DNA of 49,916 nt from Pseudomonadota bacterium (GTDB lineage: Bacteria; Pseudomonadota; Alphaproteobacteria; Rhizobiales; Beijerinckiaceae), in contig JAFAEL010000060.1 of assembly GCA_023423995.1 (NCBI GenBank), positions 1-49,916 of the forward strand, written 5' to 3'. The notes under the pieces were generated by a model. It was not told the DNA's origin. It saw only the letters and a list, made by a program, of their open reading frames with translations, and searched no databases. Below, one piece after another: positions 25,112 to 34,875 of the stretch (position 1 is the stretch's first letter; each line of letters begins with the position of its first letter). The translations under genes were made by a program, and so were the position numbers.

Positions 25112-25977
25112 TGCACGTCTCCCGCCTCGGAAGCCGGGTCATGCATGTTTCCGCGCATCGGAGCTGCGTCGGATGCCGTCGATCCGGCCCCACGCGGCGT
25201 GTCCTCTCCGTAGCGCAGGACGATCACGGTGACGTTGTCGGCAGCTCCTCGTTCCAGCGTGAGGGCGATGAGGGCATCGCTCGCATCCTGGCACCGGCTG
25301 CTTTCGGAGGCGGCAAGGATCTCACGGTCTTCGACATGGCCCGTCAGGCCGTCGGAGCAGATGACGAAGGTGTCTCCGGCCAGGAGCGTGCCGTGTTCGA
25401 GTTCCAGCTCCGGTTCCTCCCTCACGCCGATCGCGCGCGTGATCACGTTCTTCCGCGGCCATGTGCGCGCCTCCTCGGGCGTCAGCAGGCCGCGCTCGAC
25501 CAGGTCCCGCACCTCCGTGTGGTCGCGCGAGAGCTGGGCGATCGCATTATGGCGGATGCGGTAGATCCGGCTATCGCCCGACCAGACGCAGGCGAAATGG
25601 TCTCCGAAGGTTAGTAGGATCGCGACGGTCGAGCCGACGATGCGTCCACGCTGCCTTGCGATCTCGTGCAGCGTCATGTTCGCGCGCAGAATACGATCCT
25701 CGAGCCTCGCCAGGAGGTCGGCGGCCGACACCGCCGTCCCGATCGTCTCCAGGCACTGTACGACGGTCGAGCTTGCCAAGGCGCCGGCCTCGTGTCCTCC
25801 CATGCCGTCCGCGACGGCGAAGACGCCGTTCGCCGGGGAAACGAAGTAGCTGTCCTCGTTGACCTGCCGCACGCGTCCGGGATGGCTCGCCGCCCCGACA
25901 TCGAAGATGCCGGCCCGCTGCACCAGGTCGGAGTTGAGACCGGAACCTCGGGTTTCGGGCGCCATGGAGCATCTCAT
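25108..25977 (-). CDS. pppA: PP2C-type Ser/Thr phosphatase PppA of the T6SS switch
   Basis: 289 residues from ATG 25977; ATG 25965 is an alternative. PP2C/Stp1 motifs are all present: RQVNEDS, VFAVADGMGGHEAG with the metal-binding Asp, VGSTVAIL, VWSGDSRIYR, NVITRAIG, FVICSDGLTGHV and the terminal GAADNVTVIVL. It should remove phosphate from targets of PpkA and so reset the apparatus. A four-base overlap with the kinase start indicates coupled translation, which keeps kinase and phosphatase in ratio. Cytoplasmic; no signal or membrane segment. Confidence 0.95.
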   Translation of the reverse strand: MRCSMAPETRGSGLNSDLVQRAGIFDVGAASHPGRVRQVNEDSYFVSPANGVFAVADGMGGHEAGALASSTVVQCLETIGTAVSAADLLARLEDRILRANMTLHEIARQRGRIVGSTVAILLTFGDHFACVWSGDSRIYRIRHNAIAQLSRDHTEVRDLVERGLLTPEEARTWPRKNVITRAIGVREEPELELEHGTLLAGDTFVICSDGLTGHVEDREILAASESSRCQDASDALIALTLERGAADNVTVIVLRYGEDTPRGAGSTASDAAPMRGNMHDPASEAGDVQ

Positions 25978-26014
25978 CCGGTAGCCGGCCGAAAAGCGCG
26001 CTCGCGCGAGGTGA

Positions 26015-26701
26015 TCATAGCGTGTCGTCGAAGCGGCCCGTCAACATGCCCGCAAAGACATACGGGTCCGGCATGCGGCGGGCGGCGAGGACTTGCGATG
26101 CGAATCCTTCCCCTCCAAGCGTCCACCAGAAGGTGGCCGACCCGTACAGGCGGACATGGTCGAGCCGTCTGATGCCGGACAGGGTCTCCTCCAGCGCACG
26201 TCCTTGCAGCGGCGCGGTCACGCTGCCGTCGGGCAAGCGATGGAATGTGCCTTCCTGCGCGGAAGGACTGCTCGCCCGGGCGGAGGGGAAGCTTTCGAGG
26301 GCGCCTGTCAGGGCTTCGAAATCGGTGCCTTCGCTCAGAGCCGAGAGGAGCAACTCCTCTGCTTTGGACAGCCACTCGTCGTTGGAGTCGATCTCAGGCG
26401 GGGCGAGTTCCTCGCCCGGTTCGCAACGCACGAAGATCGTGAGGGGGAAATAACGCCCGACGCCATCCACGGAGGGCATGATAGCGCCAAGAACCGGAGC
26501 GCCGCAGATCTCCGCACCCAGCCAGAAGCGCCAGATCGGCGCGCGCAAATAGGCCTCCTGCCAAGCCGGACCAAGCTTCACGCGGCTTGCCGATATTCCA
26601 CCCTGGAGCCAGGGCTCCCAGGCCGCGAGGAACTCGCGCGGCGTGGAAACCGCGATGAAGTCGCGCTTGGCCGGGAGTTTCCCGTAGAGGCCGCAACGCA
26701 T
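26015..26701 (-). CDS. tagF: T6SS regulator TagF
   Basis: 228 residues. Family marks are the N-terminal YGKLPAKRDFIAV, WLQGGISASR, APIWRFWLGAEICG, AIMPSVDGVGRYFPLTIFV and the C-terminal STFWW-like run GSATFWWTLGGEGF. In Pseudomonas and Agrobacterium TagF holds the T6SS inactive until released, in part by binding Fha, and in some alphaproteobacteria it is fused to PppA. Here TagF and PppA are separate adjacent genes, 37 bp apart. It starts three bases after the tssM stop, so it is in the same operon. Confidence 0.94.
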   Translation of the reverse strand: MRCGLYGKLPAKRDFIAVSTPREFLAAWEPWLQGGISASRVKLGPAWQEAYLRAPIWRFWLGAEICGAPVLGAIMPSVDGVGRYFPLTIFVRCEPGEELAPPEIDSNDEWLSKAEELLLSALSEGTDFEALTGALESFPSARASSPSAQEGTFHRLPDGSVTAPLQGRALEETLSGIRRLDHVRLYGSATFWWTLGGEGFASQVLAARRMPDPYVFAGMLTGRFDDTL

Positions 26702-26704
26702 GAC

Positions 26705-29700
26705 TCAGATCCCGGTCGGGCAGCGGAACTCGCGCAGCGCCGGAAGTACGAGCGGGTTCAGGATCGAGCTCACGTTGAACCGGTAGGACAGCTCTCTCCC
26801 ACCCGCGACGAAGGTCGCCACCACGCTATCGCCCTGCCGGAGGACCGAGCCCGAATCCAGCATGCGGAAGAGCGACCAGGTCCCGGTGCGTTCCGCAAGG
26901 AGCTGCGGAGGTGTGGTCTGGCCTCCACCGAAGAAGCCCCCGCCGACAGTCTGGCCTTCAAGGCTGATCGCGGTCCGGCCGAGCCCGCCGGGGCCGGGCC
27001 ACTGCACGGTCGAGGGCGTGTTGATTCCCTGCTGCGTCACGACGGGGGTGCCGTTGATGTCGAGCTTCGCGCGCGCCGCATCGCCCGCCAGGGTCAGGGG
27101 GGTCACGGCCATGGTGATGGATGGCATGTTGCCGCCCGTGCCAAAGAACGCGTCGCGGATCTCCGAGGCGCGCTGGAACTCCCGCAATGTCGAAGGCGAG
27201 AGCGAGCGGGCGATCTGGTCGTCGGGCCGCCACGTCCATTGCGCCCGCGAGCGATCAGCACGCGGTGCCAGGTTCGTCTGGAAGAACTTGTCCAGGATCC
27301 CGTTCGGAGCAAAGAGGCGGGCAAAATCCGCGATCGGCACCTCGCGTTCGCTGCCCCGGGTGAACGGATAGCGGTTGGTCACGATCTGCTGGCAGTCCCG
27401 CGTGACCTGATCCGCCAGCATCTGCGCCAGCTGCGAGACCGCGGCTCCTGTCGCGCTGCCCTCGAATTCGTTCGCGATGCCGCGGATCATCGGCTCGAAC
27501 GGCGGTGGGAAGCGCGAGGCGAGGGAGCGGAGGTTCCTAGTCTGCGTGACGAGGTTGATGTTTGCCGCCTGCGCCATCGAAGGGTTCGTCGCCTCGAGGG
27601 CCGCGTTCTTCAATTCGTTGAGGTTCTGGATCAGGACATCGACCGTCCGCCGGCCGGCGTCGCCCTCGAGCAGCAGATGGAACTGTCGGAAGCTCGCCTC
27701 GATGTTGGCGCCCGGCGCCTCGTTTGTCGGTATGGCAAAGCGGTCCGGCTGTGCTGCGCTCCCACCAGCGGCTCCGCTCCCGCCTCGACCGCTGAGCGTA
27801 CCCTCCAGGGCCAGCCGCCCGAGTGCCGAGGCAGTATTCGCGACGCTGGAGGGGAGGGCGGTCTGAACGCGCGTTTCCGCGGCGCGCATTCCCGCATCGG
27901 CAACGATCGCCTTCGCCTTCCCCGTCCGAGGATCGATCGATTGCGTGCCACCGCCATTCTGGGCTGCCCGGCTCGCGCCCGGCCTCTCGCGCGTCAGCCG
28001 GGTCTCTTCCCGCAGGGACTCGATGACCTGCTTAAGCGGCGAGGTCGGGGCCGAGATGGCCTGGAGCGCTGTATAGCGAGGCTTGTCGGTGGCCAGCGGG
28101 CGAAGCTTCAGCCGGCTCAGGGCAGTCGTCCACGACGGTACGAATTCCCGGGCGTAGATCTTCAGGAGGTCGGCGAAAAGCGAGCCGTACTGCGCCGTGT
28201 AGGCCTGCTGTTGGCCAGCAGCGCCGAGAACCCAGCGGTCCCGGTCGGCAACCTCGGCCACATCCCCGAAGCGGTCGATGAAGGCTTCGAAAAAGCCGTC
28301 ATAAGTGAAGAAGAACGGGACCCGGATGACGTCGAGGTCACCTCCGCCCACCACCTCGAACACGATGTTGGCGTCAGGGCCGCCGGCCTTCACCACCGTC
28401 CAGTCGCGCTGGGGCGCGGTGCGGGCCTGCGACTTCAGCAATTCGTAGGTTCGCTCGGCGACGCTCAGCCGCGCAAGGGTCCGCTGGCAGTCCTCGACGA
28501 GCGATTGGTTGATGGTCACGACCGGCGAAGAGCCATCCTCCAGATCGAGCATCGCGACGAGATGCTGTTCGAGGAGTTCCCGGCCCTTGGCGAAGCCAGC
28601 GCCGGGGTAGAGCGTCTCGGCCCAGTCGCGACGCATCCAGTTGATCACGAGGTCCCGGTCCGGCGGTGCCTCGGGCCGCCCGCCCAGCATCAGGTAGACC
28701 TTCAGGGCCTCGTAGATGAAGCTCGGATTGTTGCGGTTGGCCTCGAGCAACTCCTCCATTCGGAAAATCAGGCGTGAGCGGAACATGCGCTCGAGGCCGG
28801 TGTGGTAGGTCGTCTCGGATGCGGATTGCAGGCGCTCGCGCTGGCTCAATCCCATGGTCGCGAGGACGGGCGTGCCGTCCTCTCGAAGCGCATACCCGGC
28901 CGGGAGGTACCGGAGGGTGTTGAGCAGAGGCAGCACCTTGGCGAAGTTCCGGTCCGCCACGACGGCTTCGCGGAGGACCTCGGTTGCGTCGCCGCGGTAC
29001 TTCGCCAGCTGCGTGTTTGATTGCTGGATCAGCTGGTTGTTGCGCAGATAGCTCGTCCACCAGAGCCCGACGAGCGCGGCCGAGATAACGGCGATCGAGG
29101 CATAGGCAGCCACGCGAAGGATCGTGGCCCGCCGCACCGCGCTACGGTTCGTCGAGACCCACCCCGCCTCCCCAATGACGACTTTCTTCAGAAGGTCGGT
29201 CAGGAAGTAGCTCTTGCCGAGGCCCGAGTAGCTCGCCGCGCCGATGTCCTCCGAACCAAAGGACCGGGACAGGGCGCCGATCAACTGGTCGATCGGCGTG
29301 CCCTGCTGCGTGCCTGAGGTGAAGTAGAAGCCGCGGAGCGTCGCGTTGGAGTGGTATCGGCTGGGCTCGAAGATCCGATTGAGGAAATCGACCACGTGCT
29401 TCTTCGACGCTGCAACCTGGCTCGGGAAGCCGAACAGCACGACACGAGCGGTCGGGTTGGGCTCCTCCTGCAGACGGTCGGGCAGCCACTCGTTCAATCG
29501 CTCCACCAGGGCGTCGAACTCGGCCGGGACCTCCCCGATCATGTTGCGGGTCTTGTCGGCCGTCTGGAAGGTATGGCCCCACACCATCCGCCGGTCCGGC
29601 TCGGAGAGGTGGCCGAAGAACTCCGTGAACCCCGAGACGAGATCGGCCTTGGTGAAGAGTGCATAGACCGGGAAGTCGACTCCAAGCCGCTCGTGTAGTT

Positions 29701-30412
29701 CCAGCAGCCGCTTGCGGATGGCGTTGGCGTGCGCCTCGACCTCCGCCTCGCCCGCGCTGAGAAGGTCGTCCAGGCTGATCGCGATCAGCACGCCATTGAT
29801 CGGCTGGCGCGGGCGATTCTTCTTCAGGAGGTCCAGGAAGCCAAGCCAGCTCGCGCGATCCGCCTTCGCGTCCGAGTCCTGTGTCGTGTAGCGGCCCGCC
29901 GTGTCGATCAGCACCGCGTCTTCCGTGAACCACCAGTCGCAGTATCGGGTGCCGCCGCTACCCGCGACGGCTTCCGGCGTCTTGCCGGTGTTCAGCGGAA
30001 ACTTGAGCCCCGAATTGACGAGCGCGGTCGTTTTGCCGGAGCCGGGGGGCCCGATGATGATGTACCAGGGCAGCTCGTAGAGGTAGTCGCCCTTGCCGCG
30101 GGCCTTCCTCAGCGTCGCGAGCGCATCCTTCATCGCGCCGCTGAGCACCACGCCGTCGCTGGAACTCTCCTCGGCGGCGCTCAGCGCCTCCTCGATGGCC
30201 CGGGCGGCCCTGCGGCGCTTCCAGATATCGTACCCGACATAGACGAGAGCGACCGCGATGATGGCGGTGCAGATCGCGAGCGGGACCCAGAGCCCTTCGA
30301 GAGGCCGAACATCGCCGATCGCCACCAGGGGCCCCGCCCACCATACGATTGCCGCGAGGGCGAGGGCGCCGATCAGGATGGAGGCATATCTGAGCCAGGT
30401 CTTCCACGTCAT
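26705..30412 (-). CDS. tssM: T6SS membrane complex protein TssM (IcmF)
   Basis: 1235 residues. Two transmembrane helices near the N-terminus (~9-29 and ~40-60) and a third at ~431-455 flank a cytoplasmic domain with an intact Walker A (GPPGSGKTT, 121-129), a Walker-B-like VLIDTAGRY and the G-domain-like FTKADLVSGF. The large periplasmic part carries IcmF-type segments such as NVTRQ-like LADQVTRDCQQIVTNRYPF, VPIADFARLFAPNGILDKFF and the C-terminal WSLFRMLDSG. TssM spans the inner membrane and periplasm and, with TssL, holds the channel through which the tube passes. Because tssJ is not recognised, how its periplasmic end reaches the outer membrane is unclear. Confidence 0.96.
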   Translation of the reverse strand: MTWKTWLRYASILIGALALAAIVWWAGPLVAIGDVRPLEGLWVPLAICTAIIAVALVYVGYDIWKRRRAARAIEEALSAAEESSSDGVVLSGAMKDALATLRKARGKGDYLYELPWYIIIGPPGSGKTTALVNSGLKFPLNTGKTPEAVAGSGGTRYCDWWFTEDAVLIDTAGRYTTQDSDAKADRASWLGFLDLLKKNRPRQPINGVLIAISLDDLLSAGEAEVEAHANAIRKRLLELHERLGVDFPVYALFTKADLVSGFTEFFGHLSEPDRRMVWGHTFQTADKTRNMIGEVPAEFDALVERLNEWLPDRLQEEPNPTARVVLFGFPSQVAASKKHVVDFLNRIFEPSRYHSNATLRGFYFTSGTQQGTPIDQLIGALSRSFGSEDIGAASYSGLGKSYFLTDLLKKVVIGEAGWVSTNRSAVRRATILRVAAYASIAVISAALVGLWWTSYLRNNQLIQQSNTQLAKYRGDATEVLREAVVADRNFAKVLPLLNTLRYLPAGYALREDGTPVLATMGLSQRERLQSASETTYHTGLERMFRSRLIFRMEELLEANRNNPSFIYEALKVYLMLGGRPEAPPDRDLVINWMRRDWAETLYPGAGFAKGRELLEQHLVAMLDLEDGSSPVVTINQSLVEDCQRTLARLSVAERTYELLKSQARTAPQRDWTVVKAGGPDANIVFEVVGGGDLDVIRVPFFFTYDGFFEAFIDRFGDVAEVADRDRWVLGAAGQQQAYTAQYGSLFADLLKIYAREFVPSWTTALSRLKLRPLATDKPRYTALQAISAPTSPLKQVIESLREETRLTRERPGASRAAQNGGGTQSIDPRTGKAKAIVADAGMRAAETRVQTALPSSVANTASALGRLALEGTLSGRGGSGAAGGSAAQPDRFAIPTNEAPGANIEASFRQFHLLLEGDAGRRTVDVLIQNLNELKNAALEATNPSMAQAANINLVTQTRNLRSLASRFPPPFEPMIRGIANEFEGSATGAAVSQLAQMLADQVTRDCQQIVTNRYPFTRGSEREVPIADFARLFAPNGILDKFFQTNLAPRADRSRAQWTWRPDDQIARSLSPSTLREFQRASEIRDAFFGTGGNMPSITMAVTPLTLAGDAARAKLDINGTPVVTQQGINTPSTVQWPGPGGLGRTAISLEGQTVGGGFFGGGQTTPPQLLAERTGTWSLFRMLDSGSVLRQGDSVVATFVAGGRELSYRFNVSSILNPLVLPALREFRCPTGI

Positions 30413-30457
30413 GGTGCCTGCCTCGGCAAGTGGGCGGATCTCATCGCTGCTCCGCCG

Positions 30458-31969
30458 TCACACGCTGCGGGGAATGATAATCTCGACGCGGCGGTTTTTC
30501 GCTCGCCCGTCTACCGTGTCGTTCGGTGCGATCGGCACGTCCGCTCCCTTGCCTTCCACCTCGATCCGCTCCGGCCGCGTGAGCTTGGCCTTCATCAGGG
30601 TGGCGACGGCCTTTGCGCGCTCCTGGGACAGGACGAAATTGGAGGGGAAGCGCACGTTCTTGATCGGCTGCGCGTCGGTGTGGCCGACGACCTTCAGGGC
30701 GCCGGGCTCTCGGTCGAGCAGTTCCGTGAGCCGCTGGACCAGTGTCGCGAATTCCGGCTTCACCTCGGCCCTTCCGGGCGCAAAGAGCGCTGCCGCGACC
30801 CGGATCACGACCTGGTTGCCGGTCTCCTGCACCGAGAGGTTGCCGTTGGCGATCTCGGCCTGCAGCGCCCCACGGAAGCGGGCCAGCTGGCTCTGCGGCG
30901 GTGGCGGTGGCGGGGGCGGTGGCGGTGTGTAGATGCGCCGCTGGATGCCGACCTCGGTCGTCGGGTGAACCGTGACGAGTGCTGTCGCGGCGGCCTCGGC
31001 GCCGCCGGACAGCAGCATTCTGAGGACAAAGAACAGCCCGAGCAGCAGAACGCCCACGACCGAGCCGACCGCCCAGACCGGAAGCTGGAAACGCGAGACC
31101 GCGGCCGCGATCGCCTGGCCCTGCCAGCGCGGGGAGACCTCGCGGCTCGGCTGGCGGGTGCGCCGGAGGAGTTCGTAGAGGTTGCGCTGGATCGTCTGGA
31201 GGGTGGCGGCGCCGCCGGCCGTCGTGCCGTGGATACCCCGGAAGCCAAGAGCCAGGCAGGCGTGCATGAGCTCGAGCAGGTAGTAATTGCCCGAGGGATC
31301 GACCTTCGCGCGCTCGAGCTCCTCGAAGAATTTCACGCCGCCGATCCGCTCGCCGAAGAAGCGGGAGAGCATCGAGTATTGGGTCCAGACATGCCGGTCG
31401 TCCGTCGGGATGTTCTGGACGATGTCGTCGGCGGTCGCACAGACGACGTACTTGGCGATCCGGGTCTGCTCGGCGGAGATGCCGGCCGTGCGCGTGTCGC
31501 GTTCGAACTCCTCGATCGTCGAGGCGACCTGCTCCATCAGGTTTGCGAAAGATGCGCGTGACAGCTGGACCCGCAACCGCCCCAGCAGGAGCAGAAGGGG
31601 ACCGCCTGCCCGCAGGAAGGGGTTCTCGTTCGGCGCTACGACAACGTCGCGCTTCAGAATGAGGGCGCGTCGGCGCTCCCCAGGATCGGGCGCTGCCGGG
31701 GGAGCCGCTGGCTGCGGGAACGCCCAAGACTCGTCCGCCGCTGGGGGCGCGCCGGGCACGGCGCCGTACGAGGCGGGAGCGAAAGCCGGCTGGGAGCTGG
31801 GGGCGACCGGTGCGGCCGGACGAGGCGGCAAAGGCGGAGGAGGCGCGAAGGACGGCGTGGGATTGGGAGCGGGGACCGGGGCCGGAGGAGGTTCGGCCCG
31901 GCGCCCCCCCGGGTTCGGCAGAATGATGGTGCGGTCACTTCGACCGAACGGGTCAAAAGGTTTGCTCAT
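30458..31969 (-). CDS. tssL: T6SS membrane protein TssL with C-terminal OmpA domain
   Basis: 503 residues, started by ATG 31969 with GGAGGGGG upstream. Residues 1-100 are Pro/Ala-rich and probably disordered. Residues ~115-290 are the DotU/IcmH domain (VASTIEEFERDTRTAG, YVVCATADDIVQN, WTQYSMLSRFFGER, YLLELMHACLALGFRG). A transmembrane helix follows (VWAVGSVVGVLLLGLFFV), then a run of ten prolines and an OmpA-like domain (VVGHTDAQPIKNVRFPSNFV, LSQERAKAVATLMK, NRRVEI). This is the extended form of TssL in which the OmpA domain grips peptidoglycan. Confidence 0.96.
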   Translation of the reverse strand: MSKPFDPFGRSDRTIILPNPGGRRAEPPPAPVPAPNPTPSFAPPPPLPPRPAAPVAPSSQPAFAPASYGAVPGAPPAADESWAFPQPAAPPAAPDPGERRRALILKRDVVVAPNENPFLRAGGPLLLLLGRLRVQLSRASFANLMEQVASTIEEFERDTRTAGISAEQTRIAKYVVCATADDIVQNIPTDDRHVWTQYSMLSRFFGERIGGVKFFEELERAKVDPSGNYYLLELMHACLALGFRGIHGTTAGGAATLQTIQRNLYELLRRTRQPSREVSPRWQGQAIAAAVSRFQLPVWAVGSVVGVLLLGLFFVLRMLLSGGAEAAATALVTVHPTTEVGIQRRIYTPPPPPPPPPPQSQLARFRGALQAEIANGNLSVQETGNQVVIRVAAALFAPGRAEVKPEFATLVQRLTELLDREPGALKVVGHTDAQPIKNVRFPSNFVLSQERAKAVATLMKAKLTRPERIEVEGKGADVPIAPNDTVDGRAKNRRVEIIIPRSV

Positions 31970-32026
31970 CGCCCCCTCCGCCCGAATGGGAGCTCTCGGA
32001 AGCCGGATAGGAGGTCCGGCCGCAGG

Positions 32027-33364
32027 TCACCGCCGTCCCTCCAGCACCGCCCAGAGTTCAAGCTCGAGCTCCGGCCAGTCGCCGGAAAAGTGCATCCCGA
32101 TGGAACTCGCGACGCTGAATTCCGGCCAGAGCGGCGACTGCCGGTCGAGCAGGAAGTAGACGTGGTCCGTGATGGCGCGGATCTGAGGCGGAGGGGTCGG
32201 AAGATGCACGAGACCGACGCCCGGCAGATGGGCATGCACGATCTCGTTCATCTTGGTGTTCGGGCCGACCTTGAAGAGATGGGGGAAGTGGCTCTGGATC
32301 TCCGTCAGCGGACGTCTTGCGGAGACTTCCAGGACCAGGGCCGCGTTCCGGAACAGGTTGCGGTCGCGGATGGTCGAGACGAAGGCATTCGGCGCGCGCT
32401 CGATGATTTCCAGCCGGATCGCCCGGCGCCCGAGCTGCGCCGACAGGAAGTCCTGGATGTCCCGGACAAGCGGCGTGAATACCTCTTCCAGATTGTCGTG
32501 ATCGTAAGGGGGGTAGTTGCGCGCCCGGCGCTCGGCGGTCGCGAAGGTCGCAAGCTCCCCGGCGATGCGGAGAAATTCCTCGTAGAGCCGCTCTGGGTGG
32601 ATGTAGCGGGACTGCCGGAAGTGCTTCAGCACCGGGACGTGCCGGTTCAGCAGTTGCAGAACGAAGTAGTCGGCGCTCTGGAGGCCGCCGCCGGCGGTTG
32701 GGTCGGCCGCGTAGCGGGCCAGCTCCTCGAGCTTGTTGTCGATCCAGCCGATCACGCGATCGATCCACCCGTCGATCACGGGATGCGCGGCGCAGCTCAG
32801 AACGGGTGGCGCGAACTTCTCGTCGAAGACGATCGTCCGGTCCCGCACCTCGAGAACACGCGCGATGGGCAGGCTCACATAGCCCGGCTTTCCCGTCCGC
32901 CGCAGCTCGAAGGACAGACGCGGATGGGCGACGTCGATCTCTTCTTCCATTCGAAGGGCGGATGTCGCGTCGATAAGGACCTCGGTCGCGGGATAATACC
33001 GGCTCGCGCTGTCAGCCTCTGCGTCCTCGACCTCCCGTGTGTTGGCCGCCGCCAGCGGCAGCGACAACCACAGCAACTGCTTTCCGGCCGTTTCGGGCAC
33101 GTCGATCGGAGGGGGGAGGGGCGACGACCCTGGAATGTCGAAGGGCGTGCCATCCGGCATCACGCCGGTCGCGCGCCGCACGGAGAACTTGCTCTGCTGA
33201 GCTAGATCCCGGTCGATCTCGATTGTGGAGAAGCCCCAAGGATAGGGCGTGATGTGGCGGACCCGGCTTTCGAGCAGCGCCTCCATATAGCGGTCGTTCT
33301 GCTGAAGGTGGTGCGGCCGAAGGAACAAGCCTTCGGACCAGACGACCTTGCTTGTCCAGGACAT
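32027..33364 (-). CDS. tssK: T6SS baseplate-membrane adaptor TssK
   Basis: 445 residues, the usual length. Family marks are the start SKVVWSEGLFLRPHHLQQND, YPWGFSTIEID, YYPATEVLID, the middle FVLQLLNRHVPVLKH and YEEFLRIAGELATFA, and the C-terminal domain with TKMNEIVHAHLPGVGLVHL and YFLLDRQSPLWPEF. The N-terminal shell domain holds the TssF-TssG wedge and the C-terminal domain contacts TssL and TssM. It is the first gene of its operon, and the 146 bp before it presumably carry the promoter; I see only a weak TTTATA-type -10 there and a 6-bp hairpin (33469-33484). Confidence 0.96.
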   Translation of the reverse strand: MSWTSKVVWSEGLFLRPHHLQQNDRYMEALLESRVRHITPYPWGFSTIEIDRDLAQQSKFSVRRATGVMPDGTPFDIPGSSPLPPPIDVPETAGKQLLWLSLPLAAANTREVEDAEADSASRYYPATEVLIDATSALRMEEEIDVAHPRLSFELRRTGKPGYVSLPIARVLEVRDRTIVFDEKFAPPVLSCAAHPVIDGWIDRVIGWIDNKLEELARYAADPTAGGGLQSADYFVLQLLNRHVPVLKHFRQSRYIHPERLYEEFLRIAGELATFATAERRARNYPPYDHDNLEEVFTPLVRDIQDFLSAQLGRRAIRLEIIERAPNAFVSTIRDRNLFRNAALVLEVSARRPLTEIQSHFPHLFKVGPNTKMNEIVHAHLPGVGLVHLPTPPPQIRAITDHVYFLLDRQSPLWPEFSVASSIGMHFSGDWPELELELWAVLEGRR

Positions 33365-33510
33365 CGCGTACCCTGTTCCCCGCCCCAGGTATAAAGCCAG
33401 GCCCTACAAGGCAGCAAGCAAAGCCGCCTCGCATTTCACCTGTTCAGGGTCGCATTTCTGGCATGTTTCGCCGGTGTTCCGGCGCACTCTGCAATGCAAC
33501 GGGATGGGGA

Positions 33511-34800
33511 TTATTCCGCGGCTGTCATCACGGCGGCGGCAGGCATCTCGGCCGCTGCTTTGAGCCGGTAGATCGGGACAGGCTCCAGAAAACCGTCGAG
33601 CGGGTGCCGGCCGATCATTTCGGGGTCTCCCCAGAGGTGGTCGGCGAAGGCCTTCGACATCAACAAAGGTTCGCGAAGCACCTTGTTCATCTGTGCGATG
33701 CGGCTGGCGAGGTTCACGTCGGGGCCGATCACCGTGAAATCCAGCCGGGCGCCGGACCCGACATTGCCGTAGGCCGCCTCGCCGTGGTGGAGCGCGATGC
33801 CGGCGTCTACGCGCGTCGGAAAACGTCCTTCCTGGTTGGCCTGCTCGAGAAGGACGAGCCCGGCCACAGCGGCCGAGAGGGCAGCTTGGGCACTTTGACC
33901 GGTATCGTCGCCCCGGTCGCGGAAGATCGCGAGCAGGCCGTCGCCGAGATACTTCAGAACCTCGCCGCCTTCCGCATTGATGGGCGGTACGAGACAATCG
34001 AAGAAGGTGTTCAGGAGCTCGACCGCCCGTTCGGGCTCGAGCTCGGACGAGATGCGCGTGTAGCTTCGCATGTCCGCGAACAGGATGGCCGACCGGATGC
34101 GGCTGACCTCGCCGCGCTGGATCGTGCCGGACAGGATAGCCTTGTGCGGCTCGTCGCCGACATAGATGCGAAGCACGTTGTCGAGGCGCTGATTGACCGA
34201 GCGCGTCTCCAACACGGCGGCGAGAGTCGGCATGACGAAGCGCAGGACGGAAAGCGCCCTCGAGTCGAAGCCGTGCTGCGCGCGGGTCGCAAAAGTCACG
34301 CCGTTCCGCGTTCCATTCGTGAAGCAGAGCGGAACGCAGACATAATACACATATCCCTCCGCCTTCAGCTCGGGGATGATGTCGAAGGCGTCGTCCGGAG
34401 TGGTGCGAAGGTCGAGGATGAGCCAGCGTCCCGTCCGATGCGCCTCGGCAAAGGGGCTACGCTCATAGGCGCGCTCGGATTGCTCGCCATGGGGGAAGAG
34501 CTTGAACGCAAACCCGTTCTCGCGCGTCCAGACGCGCCCGATCCCGGTATATTCGGAATGGAGCGCATCGATCGCGGTCGTGATCCGATCGATGGGAACG
34601 TTCAGCGCATTCAGCCGGTCGGCCAGGCCCTCCAGCAGCGGCGCCCAGTCTTCGAGGCGCGCACCCTCGGCGAGCAACCAGTCGCGAAGCGCCAGCCCCG
34701 GCTTGAAAAGGGCAGGGTCGAGATCCCTGATTTCCTCGCCCTGGGTATCGGCGCTGGGCCAGGCGCAGGCCCGCGGGGCGGCTGGTTCGGAATCGAGCAT
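33511..34800 (-). CDS. Class III adenylate/guanylate cyclase
   Basis: 429 residues from ATG 34800 (MLDSEPAAPRACAWP); the open frame upstream of it enters the promoter region shared with Ku. The N-terminal ~200 residues are a Rhizobiales-type input domain without a recognised signal peptide (LRDWLLAEGARLEDWAPL, YYVCVPLCFTNGTRNGVTF). The C-terminal catalytic domain has metal-binding Asp residues in ILFADMRSYTRI (D243) and YLGDGLLAIF (D287), the preceding Lys of EVLKY (K283) that favours adenine, and VIGPDVNLASRI. It makes cyclic nucleotide, probably cAMP, in the cytoplasm. It lies between tssK and Ku; a functional link to either is not shown. Confidence 0.9.
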   Translation of the reverse strand: MLDSEPAAPRACAWPSADTQGEEIRDLDPALFKPGLALRDWLLAEGARLEDWAPLLEGLADRLNALNVPIDRITTAIDALHSEYTGIGRVWTRENGFAFKLFPHGEQSERAYERSPFAEAHRTGRWLILDLRTTPDDAFDIIPELKAEGYVYYVCVPLCFTNGTRNGVTFATRAQHGFDSRALSVLRFVMPTLAAVLETRSVNQRLDNVLRIYVGDEPHKAILSGTIQRGEVSRIRSAILFADMRSYTRISSELEPERAVELLNTFFDCLVPPINAEGGEVLKYLGDGLLAIFRDRGDDTGQSAQAALSAAVAGLVLLEQANQEGRFPTRVDAGIALHHGEAAYGNVGSGARLDFTVIGPDVNLASRIAQMNKVLREPLLMSKAFADHLWGDPEMIGRHPLDGFLEPVPIYRLKAAAEMPAAAVMTAAE

Positions 34801-34875
34801 TGCGTGCAAGGTGGTTCCCAACCTCTTCGATGGCAAGCAACGCCTCCGGCTCGGGTCCGGATTTGCGGCGGGAAC

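Noticed and set aside
26093..28777. Long plus-strand open frame (894 codons) opposite tagF and tssM
   Set aside because: Arg/Gly/Ala/Asp-rich translation without domain pattern, antisense to clear family members; a high-GC shadow.
33469..33484. CGCCGG-TGTT-CCGGCG hairpin between tssK and the cyclase gene
   Set aside because: Perfect but short, no T run on the cyclase strand; function not supported.
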